Source: Bacillota bacterium (GTDB lineage: Bacteria; Bacillota; Bacilli; Lactobacillales; Streptococcaceae). Taken from it: a DNA stretch of 9,022 nt. Under the pieces are notes generated by a model, which did no database searches, had not been told where the DNA came from, and was given only the letters and a program-made list of their open reading frames with translations. The DNA lies in the NCBI GenBank assembly GCA_021781855.1, contig JAJXWC010000087.1, positions 1-9,022 of the forward strand. The letters are read 5' to 3'. Positions 1-5,728 of the stretch are shown one piece after another; the first letter of the stretch is position 1, and each line of letters opens with the position of its first letter. A program made the position numbers and the translations under genes.

Positions 1-119
1 GCAAGACAATTCACGAGGTCGAAGCACCATTTTCAGGAAAAATCCTTGAAATCAAAGTTGAAGCAGGTGATGAAGTCAATGTCAATGACGTTCTAGCAGT
101 CTTAGAGGTGGAGGAATAG
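1..119 (+). CDS. C-terminal end of a lipoyl (biotinyl/lipoyl) carrier domain, partial
   Basis: The reading frame enters from the left edge (first full codon at 3) and gives 38 residues ending in TAG at 117-119. The fragment KTIHEVEAPFSGKI followed by a VEAGDEV segment is the second half of a biotinyl/lipoyl domain. Aligned with E. coli E2p (DKASMEVP...), the first visible residue, K, falls exactly on the modified lysine. Biotinyl domains align equally well at that spacing, but they usually have M or L after the lysine, whereas T fits lipoyl domains better. The neighbouring lipA and lplA also favour lipoyl. The chain stops directly after the domain, so the protein is either a small stand-alone carrier of about 80 residues or a larger enzyme ending in this domain. 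GcvH is unlikely because it has a much longer tail after the lysine. The GGAGG at 110-114, inside this gene, is the ribosome binding site for lipA. Confidence 0.8.
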   Translation, partial: KTIHEVEAPFSGKILEIKVEAGDEVNVNDVLAVLEVEE

Positions 120-120
120 G

Positions 121-1029
121 ATGGTACGTCAGGTTAAAATCACACTTGTTGAAGAACCCGCACCGAAAATGAATATCGTCAAACCTCATGTGCGTTTTAA
201 CGCGGCAGCTGTTGAGCAAGTTAATCATCTCATGCAAGATGCGAGCCTAAACACCGTGTGTGCCGAGGCGAGCTGTCCGAATATCGGTGAGTGTTACTCA
301 AGTGGCACAGCGACTTTCATGATTTTGGGGTCACATTGCTCTCGCAACTGCCAGTTTTGCGATGTTGATTTTGGTAATATGGAGGAAGTTAATTCAAATG
401 AGCCACAAGAAGTAGCAGAAACAGCGGCAAAAATGAACTTGAAGCATGTTGTGATTACATGTGTCACACGCGATGATTTAGCAGATGGCGGGGCAAGTCA
501 ATTTGTTAAAACAATTTCGGCTGTGCGCGAGAAGTTACCTGAGGCAACGATTGAGGTGTTAATCTCGGATATGCAAGGCAATACAGATGCGCTAGATGCC
601 ATTATTGCCGCAAAACCTGACATTCTCAATCACAACATGGAAACAATTGCACGGATTACACCAAAAATTCGTCATCGCGCCACTTACAAACGTTCACTTT
701 TTGTGTTAGAGTATGTAAAAAAACAAGCGCCTGAGATTTTTACCAAAACGGGCATTATGCTTGGCTTGGGTGAAACACCAACGGAAGTTGCCGAATTGAT
801 GGAAGACTCACTCGCTGTCGGTGTGGATTTCCTGACGATTGGACAATATCTACAGCCTTCTCCTCGGCATTTTAAGCTAGTCGAATATGTGCCCATGTCA
901 CAATTTGCCAAATATCGTAAACAAGGCTTGGAAAAAGGTTTCAAATTCGTCGCTGCAGGACCGCAAGTTCGTTCGTCTTATAAGGCACATGAAGCACTGG
1001 ACGCAGCAGTAGCAGGAGAAATTTCATGA
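121..1029 (+). CDS. lipA: Lipoyl synthase LipA
   Basis: LipA is a radical SAM enzyme that inserts two sulfurs into protein-bound octanoyl groups to make lipoyl groups. The 302-residue product has all the hallmarks: the auxiliary cluster motif CX4CX5C (C47, C52, C58), the radical SAM motif CX3CX2C (C73, C77, C80), and the C-terminal RSSY motif (residues 284-287) whose serine ligates the auxiliary cluster. Length is normal for the family (about 300). The ATG lies one base after the upstream stop, with GGAGG at 110-114 at good spacing, so translation is probably coupled. The gene overlaps lplA as ATGA. Many lactic acid bacteria rely on scavenged lipoate, so a complete lipA here is notable. LipA needs an octanoylated substrate. 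No LipB, LipM or LipL is visible, so the octanoyl group must come from an enzyme outside the window or from LplA using free octanoate (inference). Confidence 0.96.
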   Translation: MVRQVKITLVEEPAPKMNIVKPHVRFNAAAVEQVNHLMQDASLNTVCAEASCPNIGECYSSGTATFMILGSHCSRNCQFCDVDFGNMEEVNSNEPQEVAETAAKMNLKHVVITCVTRDDLADGGASQFVKTISAVREKLPEATIEVLISDMQGNTDALDAIIAAKPDILNHNMETIARITPKIRHRATYKRSLFVLEYVKKQAPEIFTKTGIMLGLGETPTEVAELMEDSLAVGVDFLTIGQYLQPSPRHFKLVEYVPMSQFAKYRKQGLEKGFKFVAAGPQVRSSYKAHEALDAAVAGEIS

Positions 1030-2009
1030 TTTATGTGGAAACAGCTTCGCGCAATCCCTATTTCAACTTTGCTGTTGAAGAATATTTTATGACCGAAAAA
1101 CCGCAGTCTGATACGGTTTTTCTCTTTTGGCAGACGGAACCAACGGTCATGTTGGGAAAATTTCAAAATTCCTATAAAGAGTTGAATTTGGCAAATATTG
1201 AAGCGGACCAGGTTAATGTTGTACGTCGGCAGACAGGTGGCGGCACGATTTATACAGACCGCGGCGGCTGGCAATTTAGCTTTATCTTACCCGAAAAATC
1301 GGAGCAGATTAATTTTGGACAGTTCATGGACCCGATTATTGCGGCGCTGGCGGATTTGGGCATACAAGCGGAGTATAATTCGCGCAATGATTTGGTGATT
1401 GAGGGGCGCAAAATTTCAGGAAATGCTCAATGTTCAAGAGGGAATTTCACCTTGCATCACGGAAGCTTGCTTTATGCGACGGATTTCTCGAAAATGGCGA
1501 GTTATCTCAACGTTCCCGAACACAAATTGAAATCCAAAGGAATAAATTCTGTACGCTCACGGACGGCAAATATTCAATCATTTTGTCCTGAGCAGTGGCG
1601 TTCAGAGGAATTTGCTGAGCGCATGATTGCGGCAATTTTGGCAAATGGTGCCGAAAAAATGCAATTGACAACCGCCGATATCGAAGCCTGTGAAAAAATC
1701 GCCAATGAGAAATTTCGGAGTTGGGAATGGACATACGGTAAAAACCCAGCCTTTACCATGATACGTTCACGGGTTTTTACAGGCGGTTTGCTCGAAATTT
1801 CCCTTGAAGTTAAGGCAGGGAAAATCAGCGCTTGTTCTTTTCAGGGCGATTTTTTCTCAGCAAAAGGGGTTGAAGAATTAGTGGAAGAACTGATTGGGAC
1901 ACCTTATCAGAAGGCAGCACTGGAAAACGTGATTTTGCAAAATAAATATGAAAATCTCATTCATAAAATCATGCCGCTAGAGATTTTATCTTGCTTTTTT
2001 GACGATTGA
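1026..2009 (+). CDS. lplA: Lipoate-protein ligase A
   Basis: LplA activates free lipoate (or octanoate) with ATP and transfers it to the lysine of lipoyl domains in the cytoplasm. The 327-residue product carries RRQTGGG (67-73) for lipoyl-AMP binding, GRKISG with the catalytic lysine K129, and HHGSLL (144-149). After about residue 230 comes a C-terminal accessory domain (ligase C-type), so this is a full two-domain ligase and not only an octanoyltransferase. The usual YHD..GN after the glycine loop is YTDRGGWQF here, a variant I believe occurs in lactic acid bacterial homologues. The start overlaps the lipA stop (ATGA) and is served by GGAG at 1015-1018. Having lipA and lplA together gives both salvage and sulfur insertion in one operon, presumably for the carrier domain encoded just upstream. 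A terminator begins at the stop codon. Confidence 0.93.
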   Translation: MIYVETASRNPYFNFAVEEYFMTEKPQSDTVFLFWQTEPTVMLGKFQNSYKELNLANIEADQVNVVRRQTGGGTIYTDRGGWQFSFILPEKSEQINFGQFMDPIIAALADLGIQAEYNSRNDLVIEGRKISGNAQCSRGNFTLHHGSLLYATDFSKMASYLNVPEHKLKSKGINSVRSRTANIQSFCPEQWRSEEFAERMIAAILANGAEKMQLTTADIEACEKIANEKFRSWEWTYGKNPAFTMIRSRVFTGGLLEISLEVKAGKISACSFQGDFFSAKGVEELVEELIGTPYQKAALENVILQNKYENLIHKIMPLEILSCFFDD

Positions 2010-2032
2010 AAACAGGAATTTTCCTGTTTTTT
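2009..2032 (+). terminator. Rho-independent terminator after lplA
   Basis: Perfect 10-bp inverted repeat: AAAACAGGAA (2009-2018) pairs with TTCCTGTTTT (2021-2030), followed by a T-run through 2032. It begins at the last base of the lplA stop codon and ends the lipoylation operon. The T-run merges directly into the TGCTATAAT box that begins repeat copy A. Confidence 0.9.
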
Positions 2033-2034
2033 GC

Positions 2035-2155
2035 TATAATTGAGTTCGCAGGAGCTGAAGCCTGTGAAAAAAGATAAAATTGAGAACCTGCGCAAGCGCA
2101 GAACCTTCAATTTTCCTATTTTTCAAGTCTTCATTGCGCTCCTGCTCACATCTTG
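2035..2155. repeat. Structured intergenic repeat, copy A
   Basis: First of three copies in the window. It opens with TATAATTGAGTTCGC and folds into a long nested hairpin: GCAGGAGC (2048-2055) with GCTCCTGC (2138-2145); GAAG (2057-2060) with CTTC (2129-2132); TGAAAAA (2065-2071) with TTTTTCA (2119-2125); AAAATTGA (2076-2083) with TCAATTTT (2107-2114); and the apex CTGCG (2088-2092) with CGCAG (2097-2101) around CAAG. That makes 32 base pairs without a mismatch, with small internal loops. The apex motif CTGCGCAAGCGCAG is shared with copy C exactly and with copy B with one change. The copy ends near CATCTTG. There is no T-run at its end, so it is not itself a terminator. No protein-coding frame is evident. 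I do not recognise it as a named element. Confidence 0.85.
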
Positions 2156-2262
2156 ATTAATTGGGTTCGCAACACAGAAGCTAGGCAAAAAGACAAAATG
2201 AAACCTACGCAAGCGCAGAACGACATTTTCCAGTTTTCATTGCGTTCCTGTCCGTATCTTGC
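2156..2262. repeat. Structured intergenic repeat, copy B (tandem with A)
   Basis: Copy B follows A head-to-tail with a 121-bp offset (TGAGTTCGCA at 2041, TGGGTTCGCA at 2162). It is closer in sequence to copy C (AGAAGCTAGGC is identical) than to A. Pairing is retained at AAAATG (2195-2200) with CATTTT (2224-2229). The apex CTACG with CGCAG has one C-A mismatch, and short outer pairings such as ACAG (2174-2177) with CTGT (2248-2251) remain. This copy is therefore partly degraded. Its right end supplies the promoter of azlCD: the -35-like TTGCGT (2240-2245) lies in the descending arm, and the extended -10 follows directly. Confidence 0.8.
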
Positions 2263-2268
2263 TATAAT
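2240..2268 (+). promoter_or_regulatory. Promoter of azlCD at the right edge of repeat B
   Basis: TTGCGT (2240-2245), 17-bp spacer, then extended -10 TGCTATAAT (2260-2268) with a perfect TATAAT. Predicted start is about 2275, giving a leader of about 30 nt before the azlC ATG at 2304. The equivalent position at the end of copy A is degenerate (TTGCGC, then ATTAAT). Confidence 0.8.
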
Positions 2269-2303
2269 AAATGAATACAAAAATATAGAAAATTACGGAA
2301 ATT

Positions 2304-3011
2304 ATGAATTCAATTCTCACATTTAAACAAGGAATTCGCGATACCTTGCCGACTGTTTTTGGTTATATCGGTATTGGGCTTGCTTTTGGTATTATTGGAC
2401 ATAGCGCAGGTTTTAGTGTGCTGGTTATTTTTTTACTTTCATTGATTGTGTATGCAGGTTCGGCGCAATTTATAATGGTCAGTCTCTTGGCGGCGAAAAG
2501 TCCGATTTTATCAATTATTCTCGGTGTTTTTCTGGTCAACTCGCGCATGATTTTGATGAGTATGACGATAGCGAATTTTTTCAAATCCGACCGTCTTGCT
2601 AAAAATATCGTGATTGGCAGTCTTTTGACCGATGAAAGTTTTGCGCTCGGCATGAATAAGCAAAATTATACAGAGGGTAAATTGAACTTTGCTTGGTTTA
2701 ATGCAGCCAACTTGACCGCCTATTTGACTTGGAATATTGCAAGTGTCACCGGAGCGCTAATCGGCAACCTACTCGTTAATCCTGCTCAACTGGGTTTAGG
2801 ATTTGCAGTCGTTGCCATGTTTATCGGACTTTTATATCTTCAAGTTTTGAGCGATAAAAAATTGAGTAAACGTTTGCAGTTACTGATGATTGCGTTTACT
2901 TTTATTCTTTTTTATATCGGGCTGATTTTTGTACCGAGCAATCTGCTTGTACTGATTGTTACGCTGGTGGCTTGTGCACTAGGTGTGGGGGTAAAAAATG
3001 TCTTCTTTTGA
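2304..3011 (+). CDS. azlC: AzlC family branched-chain amino acid exporter, large subunit
   Basis: AzlC, with AzlD, exports branched-chain amino acids or analogues such as azaleucine across the cytoplasmic membrane. The 235-residue protein is very hydrophobic. It has the family pattern of an N-terminal amphipathic start, a GYIGIGLAFG segment (20-29), YAGSAQF (50-56), NSRMILMS (79-86) and TDESFA (109-114), followed by further membrane helices to the C-terminus. Length is normal for AzlC. The ATG follows only a weak GGA-type ribosome binding site (near 2297). The start is supported by homology to the FKQGIRDTLP-type N-terminus. The gene overlaps azlD by 14 nt and has its own promoter at the end of repeat B. 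No T-box or other amino-acid-sensing leader is visible in the short leader. The exact substrate is not shown by sequence. Confidence 0.93.
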   Translation: MNSILTFKQGIRDTLPTVFGYIGIGLAFGIIGHSAGFSVLVIFLLSLIVYAGSAQFIMVSLLAAKSPILSIILGVFLVNSRMILMSMTIANFFKSDRLAKNIVIGSLLTDESFALGMNKQNYTEGKLNFAWFNAANLTAYLTWNIASVTGALIGNLLVNPAQLGLGFAVVAMFIGLLYLQVLSDKKLSKRLQLLMIAFTFILFYIGLIFVPSNLLVLIVTLVACALGVGVKNVFF

Positions 3012-3324
3012 ATTTACTTTGGTGACGATTTTAGGCTGTGGTTTTGTCACTTGGTTGTCCCGTGTTTTACCCTTTATCTTGCTTAAAAAATTGACCTTGC
3101 CAAAAATCGTGGTGGAATATTTAAGTTTTGTGCCTTTAGTGATCATGTCAGCACTTTGGTTTTCAAATTTGTTTGTACAGCATTTGGGACATCTACCTGC
3201 GGTAAATTGGGAAAATTTAGGGGCTTCTGTTCCGACCATTTTAGCTGCAATACTGACAAAAAATTTACTCCTCATCGTCCTTGTTGGAATTATTTCGCTT
3301 GCCGCCATTCAGCTCATTTTGTGA
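2998..3324 (+). CDS. azlD: AzlD family branched-chain amino acid exporter, small subunit
   Basis: Small partner of AzlC, 108 residues with about four membrane helices. The TWLSRVLPF segment (18-26) at the end of the first helix is the typical AzlD signature, and the protein ends in a hydrophobic helix. The start overlaps the end of azlC by 14 nt, with a G-rich stretch (about 2985-2991) as ribosome binding site, so the two subunits are likely made together. The stop codon TGA (3322-3324) is also the TGn of an extended -10 box for the next transcription unit. Confidence 0.92.
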   Translation: MSSFEFTLVTILGCGFVTWLSRVLPFILLKKLTLPKIVVEYLSFVPLVIMSALWFSNLFVQHLGHLPAVNWENLGASVPTILAAILTKNLLLIVLVGIISLAAIQLIL

Positions 3325-3330
3325 TAAAAT
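3322..3330 (+). promoter_or_regulatory. Extended -10 promoter of the DUF1858-DUF438 operon
   Basis: TGATAAAAT: TG (3322-3323), one base, TAAAAT (3325-3330). The TGA is the azlD stop codon. No good -35 is seen at normal spacing, which is tolerated with extended -10 boxes. The leader of about 26 nt carries AAGGAG (3352-3357) five bases before the ATG. Confidence 0.6.
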
Positions 3331-3362
3331 AAGATGTAAAAAACTTTTGACAAGGAGCAACT

Positions 3363-3641
3363 ATGATTCAATTAGATATAAATGCAAAGTTGTATGATTT
3401 GGCAACACTTCATCCTGAAATTGTTGAACTTATGGATGATTTGGGCTTTCACGAAATAAAAATGCCTGGTATGCTAGCGACAGCAGGACGAATGGCAACG
3501 ATTCCAATGGGGGCAAAAATGAAACACATTGAATGGAATGAGATTGTTGCCAAGTTTGCGGAAGCAGGATTTGAGTTCGCAGAAATTGCGGATAATCAGG
3601 TGGGAGTCGCTGAATCAGCAGAAGAAGGAGCGATAAAATAA
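3363..3641 (+). CDS. DUF1858 domain protein (small redox-associated partner)
   Basis: A 92-residue protein whose first 75 residues match the DUF1858 type found in Firmicutes: an opening LDINAKLYDLATLHPEIVEL, a DLGFHEI turn, then a MLATAGRMATIPMGA segment. Some DUF1858 members carry a redox disulfide. This one has no cysteine, so it belongs to the non-disulfide branch and probably acts in binding, not thiol chemistry. The last 20 residues are acidic and alanine-rich. AAGGAG (3352-3357) makes the ATG a strong start. The stop overlaps the next start as TAATG, so the two products are coupled. The DUF1858-DUF438 pair is common in Firmicutes and its function is not settled. Any link to redox or NO sensing is inferred from the partner. 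Confidence 0.85.
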   Translation: MIQLDINAKLYDLATLHPEIVELMDDLGFHEIKMPGMLATAGRMATIPMGAKMKHIEWNEIVAKFAEAGFEFAEIADNQVGVAESAEEGAIK

Positions 3642-5155
3642 TGGCTGATATGGGAAAATCGTCTCCGCTCGACCGACAAAAGCGCATTGTGGAAATCTTG
3701 ACTTTACTGCACGAAGGTGGTTCGTTTGAAGAAGCAAAGCGAATTTTCAATGAGGAATTTGACGGTGTTGATGTTTCGGAAATCACAGGTGCAGAAAAAG
3801 CGCTCATTCAGGGAGGACTAAATCCTTCGGAAATCCAAAAATTGTGCAATATCCATGCGGCGGTGTTCAAAGGAAATATTAAAGATATTCATAAGTCAGT
3901 ACTAGAAGAAAATACGCCAGGTCATCCGGTTCATACGTTGAAACTGGAAAATCAGGTCATCGGTTCGCTTTTGAATGATGAAATCCGTTGGGTATTCAAT
4001 AAAATGGAGAAAAATAATGATTGGAGCGTGCGCGAGCGACTTTTATCTGCATTGACGGACTTGTATAATATTGATAAACACTATCTTCGTAAGGAAAATT
4101 TGATTTTCAGTTATATGGAAAAATACGGCATCACAGCACCTCCGAAGGTGATGTGGGGAGTGGATGATGCTGTTCGTGAGATGATTAAAGAGTTAATCGC
4201 CTACCTGAATACCGATAAAGCTGCGCTCAATCCTTTACGAGAAATGCTTGATGATGTAATTTCTGAAATCGAAGAAATGATTTTTAAAGAAGAAGCAATT
4301 ATGATTCCGATGTGCTTAGATGTTTTCAGTTTGGACGACTGGGAGCAAATCGAATCAGATTCTGCTGAAATAGGCTATTGCTTTATTGCAGAACCATTGA
4401 AATGGCGTGCTTCATCTGCATCTCGTGAAATAGAAAAAGCGCGAGAACCAGAGCGTCTGGCAGCGATTGAGGATGCGCGAAAGATGACGGATGGAATTGC
4501 CGCAGATGGAGCCGAAGCAGTTGTCCCTAAACGAGCGAAAAAACGTTATGATTGGGAAAAAGAAGTGGGAGAAGGTGTCGTTGTGCTACCGACAGGTATT
4601 ATGCACCTCAACGAGCTAACGGCTTTATTTGATGTACTCCCATTTGATTTGAGTTTCGTTGATAAGGATGATATTGTCCGTTTTTACTCTGGTGGGGAAC
4701 GGATTTTTCCTCGGTCGAAGTCAGTCATTGGACGGCGCGTGATTGACTGTCATCCACCGAAATCTTATGATGCAGTGGATAAGATTTTAAAGGATTTCAA
4801 GTCTGGTAGCAGAAATCATGCGGATTTCTGGATTGATTTGCATCGGTTCAATAAGCGAGTTTACATTCGTTATTTTGCGATGCGGGACGCACAGACACAA
4901 GAATACCTGGGATGTTTAGAGGTTTCGCAGGAAATTACAGAAATCCAGAAGCTGGAAGGCGAAAAACGACTGGACGGTCATGCAGAACAACATTCGTCTT
5001 ATGAAGATGCTGTTGCTGACAAGGAAAAATCTGTTCGACCTGTGAAAATGGATTCGGTACAATCAGCAGAAATGCCAGATTTTGCTAAGAAAATGCTTGC
5101 TGAAGGAGCAGAAATGCCAGATTTTGTGAAAAAAATGTTGGATAAAGGGCTTTGA
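3641..5155 (+). CDS. DUF438 / hemerythrin-like / PAS domain protein
   Basis: A 504-residue cytoplasmic protein with several parts. Residues about 10-90 are the DUF438 N-terminal region. Residues about 92-250 form a hemerythrin-like helical region with GHPVHTLKLEN (94-104), DKHYLRKEN (145-153; H147, E152), MWGVDD (171-176) and FKEEAIMIPM (215-224). A charged linker with KRAKKR (298-302) follows. Residues about 315-440 form a PAS domain with LSFVDKDD, ERIFPRS, the CHPPKS motif (C370-S375) and the closing LEVSQEITEIQKLEGEKRL. Family members are thought to sense redox state or small ligands through iron or PAS binding. The histidine set here looks incomplete for a di-iron site (the usual MWGvHD-type position reads DD), so metal binding is uncertain. 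The tail has a 14-residue tandem duplication. GGAG at 3627-3630 serves the ATG, and the start overlaps the preceding stop. Confidence 0.88.
   Translation: MADMGKSSPLDRQKRIVEILTLLHEGGSFEEAKRIFNEEFDGVDVSEITGAEKALIQGGLNPSEIQKLCNIHAAVFKGNIKDIHKSVLEENTPGHPVHTLKLENQVIGSLLNDEIRWVFNKMEKNNDWSVRERLLSALTDLYNIDKHYLRKENLIFSYMEKYGITAPPKVMWGVDDAVREMIKELIAYLNTDKAALNPLREMLDDVISEIEEMIFKEEAIMIPMCLDVFSLDDWEQIESDSAEIGYCFIAEPLKWRASSASREIEKAREPERLAAIEDARKMTDGIAADGAEAVVPKRAKKRYDWEKEVGEGVVVLPTGIMHLNELTALFDVLPFDLSFVDKDDIVRFYSGGERIFPRSKSVIGRRVIDCHPPKSYDAVDKILKDFKSGSRNHADFWIDLHRFNKRVYIRYFAMRDAQTQEYLGCLEVSQEITEIQKLEGEKRLDGHAEQHSSYEDAVADKEKSVRPVKMDSVQSAEMPDFAKKMLAEGAEMPDFVKKMLDKGL
5066..5149 (+). repeat. Tandem 42-bp (14-residue) duplication at the end of the DUF438 gene
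   Basis: Two in-frame units (5066-5107 and 5108-5149) encode AEMPDFAKKMLAEG and AEMPDFVKKMLDKG, then GL and the stop. DNA identity is highest over the GCAGAAATGCCAGATTTTG part. Each unit is a short amphipathic motif following an acidic, disordered-looking linker. Confidence 0.9.
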
Positions 5156-5156
5156 C

Positions 5157-5207
5157 ATGACGAGTAACTTGTATAGTGGGTGTTCAGCTTCACCATTGTT
5201 GAGGTAA
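5157..5207 (+). CDS. Possible 16-residue peptide ORF after the DUF438 gene
   Basis: An ATG one base after the DUF438 stop opens a 16-codon frame (MTSNLYSGCSASPLLR) ending in TAA at 5205-5207, before the operon terminator. AAAGGG (5144-5149) sits at plausible ribosome-binding distance. Nothing about its composition identifies a function, and an ORF this short often occurs by chance. It is listed because of its position and its ribosome-binding-site-like signal only. Confidence 0.2.
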   Translation: MTSNLYSGCSASPLLR

Positions 5208-5224
5208 AAAGCAGTCAAATTTGT

Positions 5225-5253
5225 AAAACTTGCGCGTTAGTGCGAGTTTTTTT
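5225..5253 (+). terminator. Rho-independent terminator of the DUF1858-DUF438 operon
   Basis: An 11-bp stem: AAAACTTGCGC (5225-5235) pairs with GTGCGAGTTTT (5240-5250), with two G-T wobbles and a GTTA loop, then a T-run to 5253. As at copy A, the T-run continues directly into the TGCTATAAT that begins repeat copy C. Confidence 0.88.
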
Positions 5254-5255
5254 GC

Positions 5256-5372
5256 TATAATTGAGTTTGCCACACCAGAAGCTAGGCGAAAAGATAAAAT
5301 GGAACCTGCGCAAGCGCAGAACCACATTTTCCTGTTTCGCTACGCTCCTTGACGGTGTTGCTCATATCTTGG
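5256..5372. repeat. Structured intergenic repeat, copy C
   Basis: Third copy, opening with TATAATTGAGTTTGC. Helices: GCCACACC (5269-5276) with GGTGTTGC (5354-5361), 7 of 8 paired; AGC (5280-5282) with GCT (5344-5346); TAG (5283-5285) with CTA (5340-5342); CGAAA (5287-5291) with TTTCG (5335-5339); AAAATG (5296-5301) with CATTTT (5325-5330); and the apex CTGCG (5306-5310) with CGCAG (5315-5319). The order of helices is the same as in copy A although most arm sequences differ. It ends at CATATCTTGG, running into another TATAAT (5373-5378). Confidence 0.85.
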
Positions 5373-5378
5373 TATAAT
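5349..5378 (+). promoter_or_regulatory. Promoter at the right edge of repeat C
   Basis: TTGACG (5349-5354), 18-bp spacer, then extended -10 TGGTATAAT (5370-5378). It is the best -35/-10 pair in the window apart from the slightly long spacer. Its transcript would start near 5385, about 340 nt before ogt. It may therefore serve ogt through a long leader, or an RNA made from 5385-5728. Confidence 0.65.
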
Positions 5379-5728
5379 TGACTTACGCACGATATTGTTG
5401 ACCTTTTAGCGATTCATTTCAAGATTTCTCGGAATCCACGAAAGGCACTGAGAAAATTTGTCGTTTTTATCGTGACGATTTTGCAAATTATTTTCGTAGG
5501 TAAACTAAAGAATGAGGTGTTTTATTTCGGGCTGTATAACATCATGAAATTTGAGATGAATTACAGAAAATCGCTCCACAAGTTAGTAGGAGCAACGATA
5601 ATGTAAGCAATCGTCTGAGAAAACAGATGGTAAAAAACTTGACAATTAGAACGGAATGGCTGTGCGAACATCTGAAAGACAAATACTACTTGTCACTAGA
5701 TGTTAGTTGAGCAGTAGAAAGAGAAAAA
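5379..5728. other. 350-bp stretch with no recognisable gene
   Basis: Only short open frames are present. On the + strand, one of about 74 codons runs from 5382 to about 5603 and lacks an ATG until near its end. A second of about 50 codons runs from 5552 to a TGA at about 5709. On the - strand there is a 36-codon ATG frame in the same place. None resembles a family I know, and they overlap one another. An AATTTG...CAAATT inverted repeat lies near 5456-5490. A TTGACA at 5639-5644 has no matching -10. The region could be the long leader of ogt, an untranslated RNA, or decayed coding DNA. The last bases (AAAGAG, about 5718-5723) are the ogt ribosome binding site. Confidence 0.5.

Noticed and set aside
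2035..2155. Repeat copies as terminators
   Set aside because: The long hairpins are not followed by T-runs on either strand at their right ends. Separate, clear terminators already precede copies A and C.
2035..2262. Repeats A and B as a CRISPR array or MITE
   Set aside because: Only two tandem units with variable arms and no spacers. There are no fixed terminal inverted repeats, since the outer arms differ between copies, and no clear target-site duplication.
2275..2303. T-box or amino-acid riboswitch upstream of azlC
   Set aside because: The leader after the promoter is only about 30 nt and shows no T-box or specifier structure. The repeats upstream do not contain T-box motifs.
5382..5709. 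Frameshifted gene in the gap before ogt
   Set aside because: Two partly overlapping + frames (about 74 and 50 codons) could be joined by a frameshift, but neither shows a recognisable motif and a minus-strand frame overlaps them equally well. Kept only as a possibility in the region's entry.
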